From Burkholderiaceae bacterium (GTDB lineage Bacteria > Pseudomonadota > Gammaproteobacteria > Burkholderiales > Burkholderiaceae_E), in assembly GCA_023954015.1 (NCBI GenBank), contig JAMLIS010000004.1:1-64000 (forward strand): 64,000 nt of DNA, given 5' to 3'. This document shows, piece after piece, positions 25,991-34,339 of this stretch (positions within the stretch are counted from its first letter, which is position 1; the number at the start of each line of letters is the position of its first letter). Below the pieces are notes generated by a model that did not search any database, was not told where the DNA came from, and saw nothing but the letters and a program-made list of their open reading frames with translations. Made by a program: the position numbers and the translations under genes.

Positions 25991-27469
25991 TCAGGATTCG
26001 GCGACGACGCGCAAGACCAGGCCGTCGACGGCCACGACGCGCACGCGCTGGCCGGACTCCAGCGCGGCATCGCTCTCTGCGTGCCAGCGCTCGCCCGCCG
26101 CGAGCACGCGACCGCGGCCGTCGTTCCACTCGAGCACGGTGCCGCGCTCGCCGAGCATACCGCGCTCTCCCGTTTTCACCGGGCGCGCGCGCGCGCGCCA
26201 CAGCAGGCGCAGCACCAGCAGCGAGAACGCGAGGCTCGCCGCGACGATCGCGCCTATCGATGTCCACGGCACGCCGAAGCCGGGCGCCTCGGTGTCGATC
26301 AGGATCGTCGCTCCGAGCACGAAAGCCACCGCTCCGCCCAGGGCGGCGGCGCCGGCCGACGGCGTGAACGCTTCGGCGATCATCAGCAGCAGGCCGAGCA
26401 CGACCAGGCCGAGCCCGGCGTAGTTCACCGGCAGCACCGACAACGCGTACAGCCCCAGGAGCAGGCAGATTCCGCCGATGATTCCCGGATACAGCGCTCC
26501 GGGATTCAGGAACTCGAAGATCAGCCCGTAGAAGCCGATGGCCATCAGGATCAGCGCGAGACTCGGGTTGGTCAGTGCCGAGAGCAGTCGCGAGCGCCAG
26601 TCGGGATCGACCGCCCGCTGTTCGAGACCCGCGGTGCGCAACGCGACGCTCTCGCCGGCCAGGGTCACCGTGCGCCCGTCGGCCCGGGCGAGCAGATCGT
26701 CGACGTCGCGCGCGATGAAGTCGACGACCTTGCTCGACTGCGCCTCGCTCGCCGGCAGGCTGGCCGCCTCGCGCACCGCGCGTTCGGCCCAGTCGGCATT
26801 GCGCCCGCGCATTTCGGCAAGCGAGCGAATATAGGCAACCGCGTCGTTGATCGCCTTGGCCTCCATCGTCGAATCCGCAGCGCGCTTCTGCGTGCCCGTC
26901 CCTCGCTCCTTCGCACCGTCCTTTCCGTCCGGCGCGGCGGGCTTGTCGTCGCCGCCGAAAGGCAAGCCGCCGCCGATCGCGACCGGCGTGGCCGCACCGA
27001 GGTTCGTGCCCGGTGCCATCGCGGCGACGTGGCAGGCGTAGAGGATGTAAGTGCCGGCGCTCGCGGCGCGTGCCCCGCCGGGCGCGACGAAACCGAGCAC
27101 CGGAACCGGCGAGGCGACGATCGCGCGCACGATCTCGCGCATCGACGTATCGAGGCCGCCGGGCGTGTCGATGCGCAGCACGACGGCGGCGGCGCCCTCG
27201 CGCTCGGCGCGGCGGATGCCGCGAACGACATAGTCGGCGCTGGCCGGCCCGATCGCGCCGTCGAGCGTGAGCACCAGCGCCGTGCGCGCGGAGGTGTCGG
27301 TGCTCCGTGCGAGCGCGGGCGCGGGCGCGGCAAGCGAAGAGACGACGATCGCGCAGACGACGACGAAGACGATCGCCGCGAGCCGCGCGACGACGCCTGC
27401 GGCGACGGCCGCGCCTGGCAAGACGAGCGCGCGGGCCGCGGAAGTCGTCGGTCCCCCGGGGCGGTACAT
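25991..27469 (-). CDS. nfeD: NfeD family membrane serine protease (ClpP-like plus NfeD OB domain)
   Basis: Long-form NfeD (492 aa). After a signal/anchor segment (about 25-50) comes a ClpP-like protease domain with LRIDTPGGLDTSMREIV, a SAGTYILYACHVAAMAPGTN segment containing the catalytic serine, and a lysine in the STMEAKAINDAVAYI region. Four or five transmembrane helices follow, then a C-terminal OB-fold (ERGTVLEWNDGRGRVLAAGERWHA). These proteases cleave stomatin partners, consistent with the slipin gene just downstream. Confidence 0.93.
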   Translation of the reverse strand: MYRPGGPTTSAARALVLPGAAVAAGVVARLAAIVFVVVCAIVVSSLAAPAPALARSTDTSARTALVLTLDGAIGPASADYVVRGIRRAEREGAAAVVLRIDTPGGLDTSMREIVRAIVASPVPVLGFVAPGGARAASAGTYILYACHVAAMAPGTNLGAATPVAIGGGLPFGGDDKPAAPDGKDGAKERGTGTQKRAADSTMEAKAINDAVAYIRSLAEMRGRNADWAERAVREAASLPASEAQSSKVVDFIARDVDDLLARADGRTVTLAGESVALRTAGLEQRAVDPDWRSRLLSALTNPSLALILMAIGFYGLIFEFLNPGALYPGIIGGICLLLGLYALSVLPVNYAGLGLVVLGLLLMIAEAFTPSAGAAALGGAVAFVLGATILIDTEAPGFGVPWTSIGAIVAASLAFSLLVLRLLWRARARPVKTGERGMLGERGTVLEWNDGRGRVLAAGERWHAESDAALESGQRVRVVAVDGLVLRVVAES

Positions 27470-27515
27470 GCGGCCGATGATACGCGGCGGATCCGGGCCG
27501 CGGAGGCTTCGGGGT

Positions 27516-27539
27516 CGTTATATATGTCTGTATACTACG
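27516..27539. promoter_or_regulatory. ModE-type operator upstream of modA
   Basis: An AT-rich imperfect inverted repeat, CGTTATATA-N6-TATACTACG, stands out in this GC-rich DNA. It is close to the ModE box (CGnTATATA-N6/7-TATATAACG). It lies about 30 bp before the modA start codon, where bound molybdate-ModE would block transcription. The ModE gene is the last gene of the same operon, so autoregulation is expected. Confidence 0.75.
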
Positions 27540-27567
27540 CTAGCTTCTCGGCGCGGAGAGTGCTCGC

Positions 27568-28314
27568 GTGCTTCGTCGTTTTGCCCTCGCCCTGCTCGTC
27601 TTCCTGGTCGCGTCGCCCGCCCACGCGGTCGATCTCACCGTCTCGGCCGCGACGAGCCTGCAGAACGCTTTCCGCGAGATCGCCACGGCGTGGGAGCAGC
27701 AGAATCCGGGCGATCGCGTGCTGCTGAACTTCGCTGCATCGGGCACGCTGCTGCAGCAGATCGACAAGGGTGCGCCGGTCGACGTCTTCGCCTCGGCCGA
27801 CCGGGAGACAATGGACCGCGCGCAGGCGAAGAAACGCATCGATGTCTCCGCGCGCCGGACCTTCGCGAGCAACGTGCTCGTTGTCGTCGTCCCGATCGGC
27901 TCGGTGAGAGAGATTGCCACGCTTGCCGACCTGCAACACAGCGCCGTCGAGCGCATCGCGATCGGCGATCCGCGCAGCGTCCCCGCCGGCCGCTATGCCG
28001 AAACGGCGTTGCTCGCCGCCGGCAAGCGCGATGCGCTCGCGCCGAAGTGGATCCGCGCCCAGTCGGTCCGGCAGGTGCTCGACTACGTGGCGCGAAACGA
28101 GGTCGACGCCGGGTTCGTGTACGCAACCGACGCGGCGTTGATGAAGGATCGAGTGCGCGTCGCCTTCGACATCCCGCTCGACACACCGGTTGTCTATCCC
28201 GTGGCGCCGGTCGCCGCTTCCCCGAACGGTGCGCAGGCGCGTTCGTTCATCGCCTTCCTCACCGGCGCGCAGGGACAGGAGATCCTCTCGCGCTACGGTT
28301 TCGCCCATCCGTGA
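27568..28314 (+). CDS. modA: Molybdate-binding periplasmic protein ModA
   Basis: Periplasmic receptor of the molybdate ABC importer (248 aa). The signal peptide is cleaved near ASPAHA. The mature start VDLTVSAATSLQNAFREIA carries the serine/alanine oxyanion loop of ModA. NFAASGTLLQQIDKGAPVDVFASAD and QVLDYVARNEVDAGFVYATDA are conserved ligand-binding blocks. GTG start with GGAGAG nearby. First gene of modABCE. Confidence 0.92.
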   Translation: MLRRFALALLVFLVASPAHAVDLTVSAATSLQNAFREIATAWEQQNPGDRVLLNFAASGTLLQQIDKGAPVDVFASADRETMDRAQAKKRIDVSARRTFASNVLVVVVPIGSVREIATLADLQHSAVERIAIGDPRSVPAGRYAETALLAAGKRDALAPKWIRAQSVRQVLDYVARNEVDAGFVYATDAALMKDRVRVAFDIPLDTPVVYPVAPVAASPNGAQARSFIAFLTGAQGQEILSRYGFAHP

Positions 28315-28320
28315 CCCGCA

Positions 28321-28989
28321 GTGCAGTCCGCATGGATCCCGCTATCGTTGTCGCTGCAGGTCGCAACCTGGGCGACGCTGCTCAACGCCGCGCTCGGCAT
28401 CGGCGTCGCCTTTGCGCTCGCACGCCTGCGCTTTCCCGGACGCGACCTGCTCGACGCGCTGCTCACGCTGCCGATGGTCCTGCCGCCCACCGTGCTCGGC
28501 TACTACCTGCTCGTGGTGATCGGCCGCAACGGCCCGGTGGGCGCGTTCCTGTACCGGCATTTCGGCATCACCCTGGTCTTCACCTTCACCGGAGCGGTCA
28601 TCGCGGCCACCGTCGTCGCCTTCCCGCTCGTGATGAAGTCGGCGCGGGCCGCCTTCGAGACGATCGACCCCCAGTTCGAACGGGCCGCGCGCGTGCTCGG
28701 GCTGTCGCCGCTCGCCGTGTTCTTCCGCGTGACACTGCCGCTTGCGCGACGCGGAATCCTCGCTGGCCTGCTGCTCGCCTTCGCGCGCGCACTGGGCGAG
28801 TTCGGCGCGACGCTGATGGTCGCCGGCAGCATCCCCGGGCGCACACAGACACTGTCGATCGCGGTGTACGAGGCGGTGCAGGCCGGACAGGACTCCACCG
28901 CGAACCTGCTCGTTGCCATCGTCTCGGTTACCTGCATCGCGGTGCTGCTCGCCGTGGGCCGACTGGCGCCCGGGAAAAGCGCGACCTGA
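28321..28989 (+). CDS. modB: Molybdate ABC transporter permease ModB
   Basis: Inner-membrane permease (222 aa, about five or six hydrophobic segments). Markers are LPMVLPPTVLGYYLL and the coupling loop ARVLGLSPLAVFFRVTLPLARRGILAG followed by ARALGEFGATLMVAG, characteristic of ModB/CysT-type permeases. GTG start six bases after modA. The stop codon lies inside the first unit of a 13-bp tandem repeat. Confidence 0.92.
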   Translation: MQSAWIPLSLSLQVATWATLLNAALGIGVAFALARLRFPGRDLLDALLTLPMVLPPTVLGYYLLVVIGRNGPVGAFLYRHFGITLVFTFTGAVIAATVVAFPLVMKSARAAFETIDPQFERAARVLGLSPLAVFFRVTLPLARRGILAGLLLAFARALGEFGATLMVAGSIPGRTQTLSIAVYEAVQAGQDSTANLLVAIVSVTCIAVLLAVGRLAPGKSAT

Positions 28990-29035
28990 GCAACGAACCT
29001 GAGCAACGAACCTGAGCGACGAACCTGAGCGACGG
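28984..29035 (+). repeat. Four tandem 13-bp repeats between modB and modC
   Basis: Four head-to-tail copies of ACCTGAGCAACGA; the first two are identical and copies 3 and 4 carry one or two changes (AGCGACGA, AGCGACGG). The first copy contains the last modB codon and its TGA stop, and the array ends 3 bp before the modC ATG. A Shine-Dalgarno sequence for modC is not visible, so the array fills the whole intergenic linker. Confidence 0.9.
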
Positions 29036-29038
29036 ACG

Positions 29039-29821
29039 ATGACGAAGCTCGACACCCCCGCTTGCGCCGACAGCATCGAAGCGGCGCCCGCCTTCGCAGT
29101 GGACATCGACTCGACGCTGCGCCCGCGCGGCGCGACGCCGCATTCGCATGCCGCACATTTCTCGCTGCGCATCCGCTTCTCGGCGACCGCGCGGCGCGTG
29201 GTCGTCTGCGGCCCTTCCGGCGCCGGCAAGAGCCTCACGCTGCAGGCGATCGCCGGGCTGCTGCGGCCGCAGCACGGCCGCATCGCGGTACTCGGCCGCT
29301 GCCTGTACGAGTCGCGCACCGGCGTCGACGTACCCGCCCGCGAGCGCGAAGTCGGCTACCTGTTCCAGGACTACGCGCTGTTTCCGCATCTCACCGTTCG
29401 GCAGAACGTCGCCTTCGGCCTGGCGCGTTCGATCTTCAATCCGGCGACGACGCGGCGCGACCCGCGAGTCGAACGGTGGCTCGAGGCGCTTGGGATCGCC
29501 GCGCTGGGCGAGCGCTACCCGCACGAATTGTCGGGTGGGCAACGCCAGCGCACGGCGCTTGCGCGCGCACTCGCGCGCACGCCACGCGCGCTGCTGCTCG
29601 ACGAGCCCTTCGCCGCGCTCGATCCGGGACTGCGCAGCCGGCTGCGCGACGAACTCGATGCGTTGCAGCGTCGCCTGGCGCTCCCGATGGTGCTGGTCAC
29701 GCACGACGAGGCAGACGTCGCGCGCTTCGGCGACGAAGTGATCGAAATCGACGGCGGGCACGTACGGCGCCACGAGTTGCGCGTCGATGCCCGACGCTGC
29801 GCGCTGACGGAGGCCGCGTGA
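29039..29821 (+). CDS. modC: Molybdate ABC transporter ATP-binding protein ModC, short form
   Basis: ATPase of the molybdate importer (260 aa). Walker A GPSGAGKS, Q-loop YLFQDYALFPHL, signature LSGGQRQR and Walker B LLLDEPFAAL are intact. E. coli ModC is about 350 aa with a C-terminal Mop/TOBE molybdate-binding domain. This protein stops after the ATPase domain and lacks it, although ModE encoded next door has two such domains. An N-terminal extension of about 30 residues is unusual. Confidence 0.9.
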   Translation: MTKLDTPACADSIEAAPAFAVDIDSTLRPRGATPHSHAAHFSLRIRFSATARRVVVCGPSGAGKSLTLQAIAGLLRPQHGRIAVLGRCLYESRTGVDVPAREREVGYLFQDYALFPHLTVRQNVAFGLARSIFNPATTRRDPRVERWLEALGIAALGERYPHELSGGQRQRTALARALARTPRALLLDEPFAALDPGLRSRLRDELDALQRRLALPMVLVTHDEADVARFGDEVIEIDGGHVRRHELRVDARRCALTEAA

Positions 29822-30624
29822 AATCGCCGATGGCCGTGCGCGGACTGGTGTGGCTTGCCTGCGGCGACGAGAACTTCGGCGGCCCCGGCCGCATCGGGCT
29901 GCTCGAGGCGATCCGCAGCGAAGGATCGATCACCGCAGCCGCGCGCCGCGTCGGGTTGAGCTACAAGGCTGCGTGGGATGCGATCGATCGCATGAACCAG
30001 ATGGCCGGCGAAGCGCTGGTCTCGCGAGTGACCGGCGGCCGTGGCGGCGGTTCGACGCGGCTGACGCCGCGCGGCGAACGCCTGATCGAGAACTTTCGCC
30101 TGATCGAGGCGGAGCATCGCCGCTTTCTCGACGTGCTCTCGAAATACACGCGGGGGATGCCCGATGACCTTCAACTGCTCCGGAGGCTGAATCTGATGAA
30201 AACCAGTGCCCGCAACCAGTTCGTCGGGAAGGTGGCTGTCGTTCGCGCCGGCGCCGTCAACGACGAGATCGAGATCGAGATCTCGGGCGGCCAGCGCATC
30301 GTCGCAGTGGTCACGCGCGAAAGTACGCAGAACCTCGGACTGGCGCCCGGGCGCGAGGCCTTCGCGCTCGTCAAGGCGTCGTCGGTGCTGCTGGCCGTCG
30401 ACGTGGCGCGTGCGAAGCTTTCCACGCGCAATCGCCTCGAAGGCACCGTCTCGCGACTCGAACCCGGCGCGGTCAACAGTGAAGTCGTCGTCGACCTGCC
30501 CGCCGGCGGAACGATCGCGGCCATCGTGACGAAGGAGAGCGCCAGCGCGCTCGGCCTGGCGGTCGGCAAGCCGGTCACCGCGCTGTTCAAGGCGTCGAGC
30601 GTGATCGTCGGTACCGTCGACTGA
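29818..30624 (+). CDS. modE: Molybdate-responsive regulator ModE (HTH plus two Mop domains)
   Basis: Transcription factor sensing molybdate (268 aa). The N-terminal winged helix-turn-helix includes GLLEAIRSEGSITAAARRVGLSYKAAWDAID and TGGRGGGSTRLTPRGERLI. Two C-terminal Mop/TOBE domains each begin with a TSARNQFVGKVAVVRAGAVNDEI- or STRNRLEGTVSRLEPGAVNSEV-like block and contain AVVTRESTQNLGLAPG- or AIVTKESASALGLAVG-like segments. The GTG start overlaps the modC stop (GTGA); ATG at 29830 is an alternative. Confidence 0.93.
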   Translation: MKSPMAVRGLVWLACGDENFGGPGRIGLLEAIRSEGSITAAARRVGLSYKAAWDAIDRMNQMAGEALVSRVTGGRGGGSTRLTPRGERLIENFRLIEAEHRRFLDVLSKYTRGMPDDLQLLRRLNLMKTSARNQFVGKVAVVRAGAVNDEIEIEISGGQRIVAVVTRESTQNLGLAPGREAFALVKASSVLLAVDVARAKLSTRNRLEGTVSRLEPGAVNSEVVVDLPAGGTIAAIVTKESASALGLAVGKPVTALFKASSVIVGTVD

Positions 30625-30626
30625 AC

Positions 30627-30652
30627 GCGCGCAGCCGGCGCTGCCTGCGCGC
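30627..30652. terminator. Stem-loop between convergent genes
   Basis: GCGCGCAG and CTGCGCGC form a perfect 8-bp stem around a 10-base loop directly after modE and before the end of the opposing gene. There is no T-tract on either side, so it would be a weak intrinsic terminator or an mRNA-stabilising hairpin serving both directions. Confidence 0.35.
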
Positions 30653-30653
30653 T

Positions 30654-31079
30654 TCAGCGCGGGATGCGGCGCGCGGCGAGCAGCGCGAGCGCAATCCAGA
30701 CGACGCTGCGCAGCGTCATCGCGACGAGCGTTCTCGGTTCCCAGGCACCGCCCAGGGCCACATGGATGCCGAAGGCAGCGAACACCGCCACGGTGGCGGC
30801 CGCGATCGCGGCGGCGAGCAGAAAGCCCCAGCGCCGGCGCAGCCAGAAACCGATGCCCGCGAGAACGTAGAAGAAACCGGCGACGAAGTTGAACCAGAGC
30901 ACGAAGGGAACGTAATTGCCGGCGTCGGCGACGGCATCGGGCACTCCGAAGAGCACCTGTCCGCCGGCACGGATCGTGGCCAGCCCGAAGACGATTGCCA
31001 CCGCCGCTGCGAGCAACAGCCACGGATCGCGGCGCGCGGCGGCAGGCGCGGCTCGAAGCTTGCCGATCGGCTCGACCAT
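30654..31079 (-). CDS. Small four-helix membrane protein, unknown function
   Basis: A 141-aa predicted inner-membrane protein with four hydrophobic segments at about 20-37, 55-75, 80-100 and 112-130 (PWLLLAAAVAIVFGLATI, then VPFVLWFNFVAGFFYVLAGIGFWL). I do not recognise a characterised family; it resembles small DoxX-like or uncharacterised membrane proteins in size. ATG 31079 lies next to a palindromic operator-like sequence shared with the divergent aldolase gene. Confidence 0.6.
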   Translation of the reverse strand: MVEPIGKLRAAPAAARRDPWLLLAAAVAIVFGLATIRAGGQVLFGVPDAVADAGNYVPFVLWFNFVAGFFYVLAGIGFWLRRRWGFLLAAAIAAATVAVFAAFGIHVALGGAWEPRTLVAMTLRSVVWIALALLAARRIPR

Positions 31080-31096
31080 CCCGGAGACCCCGCAAG

Positions 31097-31114
31097 CAAG
31101 TAACTTGTTACTTG
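31097..31114. promoter_or_regulatory. Inverted repeat, operator candidate between divergent genes
   Basis: CAAGTAAC-TT-GTTACTTG has two perfect 8-base arms around a 2-base centre. It is AT-rich compared with its surroundings and lies in the 78-bp gap between the small membrane protein gene and the class I aldolase gene. Shape and size fit a TetR- or GntR-type repressor site. No regulator gene is adjacent. Confidence 0.55.
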
Positions 31115-31157
31115 ATCGTAGAGTGCGCTGACGTAGCCTGTCAAGCAGGAGGCGCGT

Positions 31158-32180
31158 ATGGACACGACCGAACTGCAGCGCACGGTCGCCGCGCTGGTGC
31201 AGGAGCCCAAGGGCCTGCTCGCGGCCGACGAGAGCAACCCGACGATCGCGAAGCGCTTCGCGTCGATCGGCCTCGAATCGACGGAAGCGAACCGGCGCGC
31301 GTGGCGCGACGTGCTGCTCGGCGCGCCGGGCCTGTCGGAGGCGGTAAGCGGCATAATCCTCTACGAGGAGACGCTCGGACAGCAGGCGGCCGACGGCACG
31401 TCCTTCCCGCAACTGCTCGTCCAGCGGGGCATCGTCGCCGGCGTCAAGGTCGACCTGGGAAAGGTGCCGCTGGCGAACTCCCTCGGCGACGAGGTCACGG
31501 AAGGACTCGACGGGCTCGCGAAGCGCCTGCAACGCTACCGCGCCCAGGGCGCGCGCTTCGCGAAGTGGCGCGCCGTCTACAACGTCTCGCCGACGCTGCC
31601 CGGCCAGCTCGCGGTGAAGGAGAACGCGCACGCCCTCGCCCGCTACGCGGCCATCTGCCAGAACGCGGGATTCGTCCCGATCGTCGAACCCGAAGTCCTG
31701 ATCGACGGCGATCACACGATCGAACGCTGCCGCGAGGTCACCGAGCAGGTGTTGCACGCAGTGTTCCACGCGCTGCACCGGCAGCGCGTCGTGCTCGAAT
31801 GCATGCTGCTCAAGCCGAGCATGGTCCTGCCGGGCAAGCGCGGCCCGAACGCCCCGCCCGCCGAGGTCGCGCAGCACACGGTCGCGGTGCTGCGTCGCAC
31901 GGTGCCTGCGGCGGTACCGGGCATCTTCTTCCTGTCCGGCGGCCAGTCGCCCGAGGAGGCGACGGCGAATCTCGATGCGATGAACCGGCTCGGCGCGCAC
32001 CCGTGGGTGCTCAGCTTCTCGTATGCGCGGGCTCTGCAGGAGCCGGCACTCGCCGCCTGGCGCGGCGATCCCGCCAACACGGCGGCCGCGCAGCGCGCGC
32101 TGGTGCACCGGGCGCGGATGAATGCGCGCGCCCGCGAAGGCCGTTACGAACCTGAAATGGAAAACGAGGCCGCGCACTGA
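31158..32180 (+). CDS. Fructose-bisphosphate aldolase, class I
   Basis: Schiff-base aldolase of glycolysis and gluconeogenesis (340 aa). Class I markers are LLAADESNPTIAKRF near the N terminus and ILYEETLGQ, GIVAGVKVDLGKVPL and AKWRAVYNVS in the middle. The LECMLLKPSMVLPG block contains the Schiff-base lysine, followed by FLSGGQSPEEAT. The likely ribosome-binding site is AGGAGG 7-8 bp upstream. Many betaproteobacteria rely on a class II enzyme, so this may be a second, condition-specific aldolase. Confidence 0.93.
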   Translation: MDTTELQRTVAALVQEPKGLLAADESNPTIAKRFASIGLESTEANRRAWRDVLLGAPGLSEAVSGIILYEETLGQQAADGTSFPQLLVQRGIVAGVKVDLGKVPLANSLGDEVTEGLDGLAKRLQRYRAQGARFAKWRAVYNVSPTLPGQLAVKENAHALARYAAICQNAGFVPIVEPEVLIDGDHTIERCREVTEQVLHAVFHALHRQRVVLECMLLKPSMVLPGKRGPNAPPAEVAQHTVAVLRRTVPAAVPGIFFLSGGQSPEEATANLDAMNRLGAHPWVLSFSYARALQEPALAAWRGDPANTAAAQRALVHRARMNARAREGRYEPEMENEAAH

Positions 32181-32305
32181 GCGCCGCGCGCCTGCCCGCG
32201 CACGTCGTCAACGGCACGTCGGTCGCCGTCGGCGTCGCCCTGATCCACGTCGGCTGCGTCGCCTTCGCCGGCAACGAGCTCGCACAGGTAGCCACCGGCG
32301 GAGCG

Positions 32306-34339
32306 GTGTGCGCGAGCCTCGCCGACGTTCCCGCCACCGTTCGCGGGACCCGGCGCCGGGTACTCGGCGCCGCTCTGCTCGCCTGGCTGGCAAGCGCACT
32401 GGTCTGGCTCGCACAGGCGAATCCGCTTTCGCTGGGCCTGGTCATCGGCCTGGTGGGCTTCGGCGCGATGATCACGATGGCCTGGGGCCCACGCGCCGGG
32501 CCGATCGCCTTCGCGCCCGTCCTGGCGACGATCTTCGCGCTCACGCTTCCGTCGCGCCTGGCATCGAGCGCCGAGCCGCTCGCCTGGACGGCGCTCGGCT
32601 GCCTCGCGTATCTCGGCTGGTCGATCGCAACGGCGCCGCTGCTGCAGCCCGTGTACCGCACGCGCGCACTGATCGCGGCGCTCGATGCAACCGTCCGGTT
32701 GTTGCGCGGCCGGGCGGCGCTGCTCGAGGCCGCGCCCGGCCGTCTCGAGGACGCGCTGCCGCCGTGGATCGGCGACGAGTCGCTCCTGGCCGAACGCCTG
32801 CAGACGGCGCGCGACCTGCTCTTCTCCGCGCCCGACTCGCCGCGCGCACGCAGCGAGACCGCCGCACTCGTCGAAGCGATCGACGTTCGCGACCTGCTGC
32901 TGGCGAGCCGGCTCGACCTCGACCTGCTGGGCGACGACGAATCGGCACGAGCGCTGCGCGGGCGGGTGGCCGGCGCCTTGCGCAATGTCGCCGACGCCCT
33001 CGAGCGCAGCGCCGCGATGTCTCGGCCCGATCCGCCAGCCCGGCAGACCGGCGCCCGGGCGGGAACGAAGCAGCCGCTCGTCGAACCCGCGCTGCTCGAC
33101 GGAATCTTCGACGCCACGGATCGGCGCGCACTGCTGCTGTCGGCCTTCGCCACCCGCCTCGATCGGCTCGCCGCCGGCGTACAGCGGATCGACGAACGCC
33201 TGCGCGGCGAAGGCGAACCGCTGCCGATCTCGCGCGAGCAATTGCGTACGTTCGCCGCTGCGGAATCCTGGCCGCTTTCGACGCTGCGCGCGAACCTGTC
33301 GCTGGCTTCACCGGTCTTCCGGCACGCGGCGCGCATGGGCCTGGCGCTCATGGTCGCGTACTTCATCGCGCTGCAACTGCCCTGGGGCGCTCACCCGCAC
33401 TGGCTGGTGCTCGGCGTGGCGGTCGTGCTGCGCGGAACGCTCGAACAGACGCTCGCGCGACGCAACGATCGCGTCTCCGGAACGGTCATCGGCTGCCTGC
33501 TGGTGATGGGGATCGCGCGCGCGAACTCGGCGCCGTTGATGATCCTCGCGTTTCTCGCCGGCGTCGGCGTCGCGCACGCATTCGTGATGGTCCGCTATCG
33601 CGTCACCGCAATCGCCGCGACGGTGATGGCGCTGCTGCAGGCGCACCTGGTCGATCCGCAGGCCTCGCTCGCGATCTTCGAACGGCTGGCGGACACCGTG
33701 CTCGGCGCGGCGCTGGCGTGGGGCTTCAGCTACGTGCTGCCGTCGTGGGAGCGACGCACGCTGCCGCGGCAGATCGAGCGTGCGCTCGCCGCGCTGCAAT
33801 CGTACGCCGGACACGCGCTGCGCAGCGATCCACACGCCGGCGTCGCGCAGCGCCTGGCGCGCCGCGCGGCATACGACGCGCTCGGAACGGTCTCGGCAGC
33901 ACTGCAGCGCAGCCGCGTCGAGCCGCGCGGCGTACGTCCTCCGCTCGCCGAACTGGCTTCGATGCTCGATGCCGCGCAGCGGCTGATGGCGCATCTGTCG
34001 GTGATCCGGATGTCGCTTGCGTTGCGCGCCGATTCGCCGCAACGCGCGGAGAGCCTCGCCGCCGTGCATCGCGCCGATCGACTGCTCCAGCAGGCGCTGG
34101 ACCGCTCGGCCGCGGAAGCCGAACCGATCGAACCGCCGTTGCCGGGCGCGCTACCCGAAGCTGCGCCGCAGGAGGACCCTGCTGCGTGGTTGCTGCGCCG
34201 TCTTCGCATCGCGGTGGCCGATGCGCTCGCGGTGCGAAGCACGGCCGATGCAGCGCTCGCCTCACTCGGCGAGCAACGCCCGGATGTGTCCCGGATGCCG
34301 CTCATGCGGCGGAGTCGACGCGCCCGCAGAGCATCGTGA
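32306..34339 (+). CDS. FUSC-family membrane transporter (aromatic acid exporter-like)
   Basis: Large membrane protein of the FUSC/YccS/AaeB superfamily, 677 aa from the GTG at 32306. Two clusters of hydrophobic segments (about 20-95 and 335-465) alternate with long cytoplasmic helical regions. The block WGAHPHWLVLGVAVVLRGTLEQTLARRNDRVSGT with a downstream RYRVTAIAATVMALLQAH is typical. The reading frame is open back to 32156 and encodes a convincing first helix (SVAVGVALIHVGCVAFAGNEL), but without ATG, GTG or TTG. The true start may be CTG at 32177, overlapping the aldolase stop. AaeB-like members export hydroxylated aromatic acids, which would fit this genome. Confidence 0.85.
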   Translation: MCASLADVPATVRGTRRRVLGAALLAWLASALVWLAQANPLSLGLVIGLVGFGAMITMAWGPRAGPIAFAPVLATIFALTLPSRLASSAEPLAWTALGCLAYLGWSIATAPLLQPVYRTRALIAALDATVRLLRGRAALLEAAPGRLEDALPPWIGDESLLAERLQTARDLLFSAPDSPRARSETAALVEAIDVRDLLLASRLDLDLLGDDESARALRGRVAGALRNVADALERSAAMSRPDPPARQTGARAGTKQPLVEPALLDGIFDATDRRALLLSAFATRLDRLAAGVQRIDERLRGEGEPLPISREQLRTFAAAESWPLSTLRANLSLASPVFRHAARMGLALMVAYFIALQLPWGAHPHWLVLGVAVVLRGTLEQTLARRNDRVSGTVIGCLLVMGIARANSAPLMILAFLAGVGVAHAFVMVRYRVTAIAATVMALLQAHLVDPQASLAIFERLADTVLGAALAWGFSYVLPSWERRTLPRQIERALAALQSYAGHALRSDPHAGVAQRLARRAAYDALGTVSAALQRSRVEPRGVRPPLAELASMLDAAQRLMAHLSVIRMSLALRADSPQRAESLAAVHRADRLLQQALDRSAAEAEPIEPPLPGALPEAAPQEDPAAWLLRRLRIAVADALAVRSTADAALASLGEQRPDVSRMPLMRRSRRARRAS

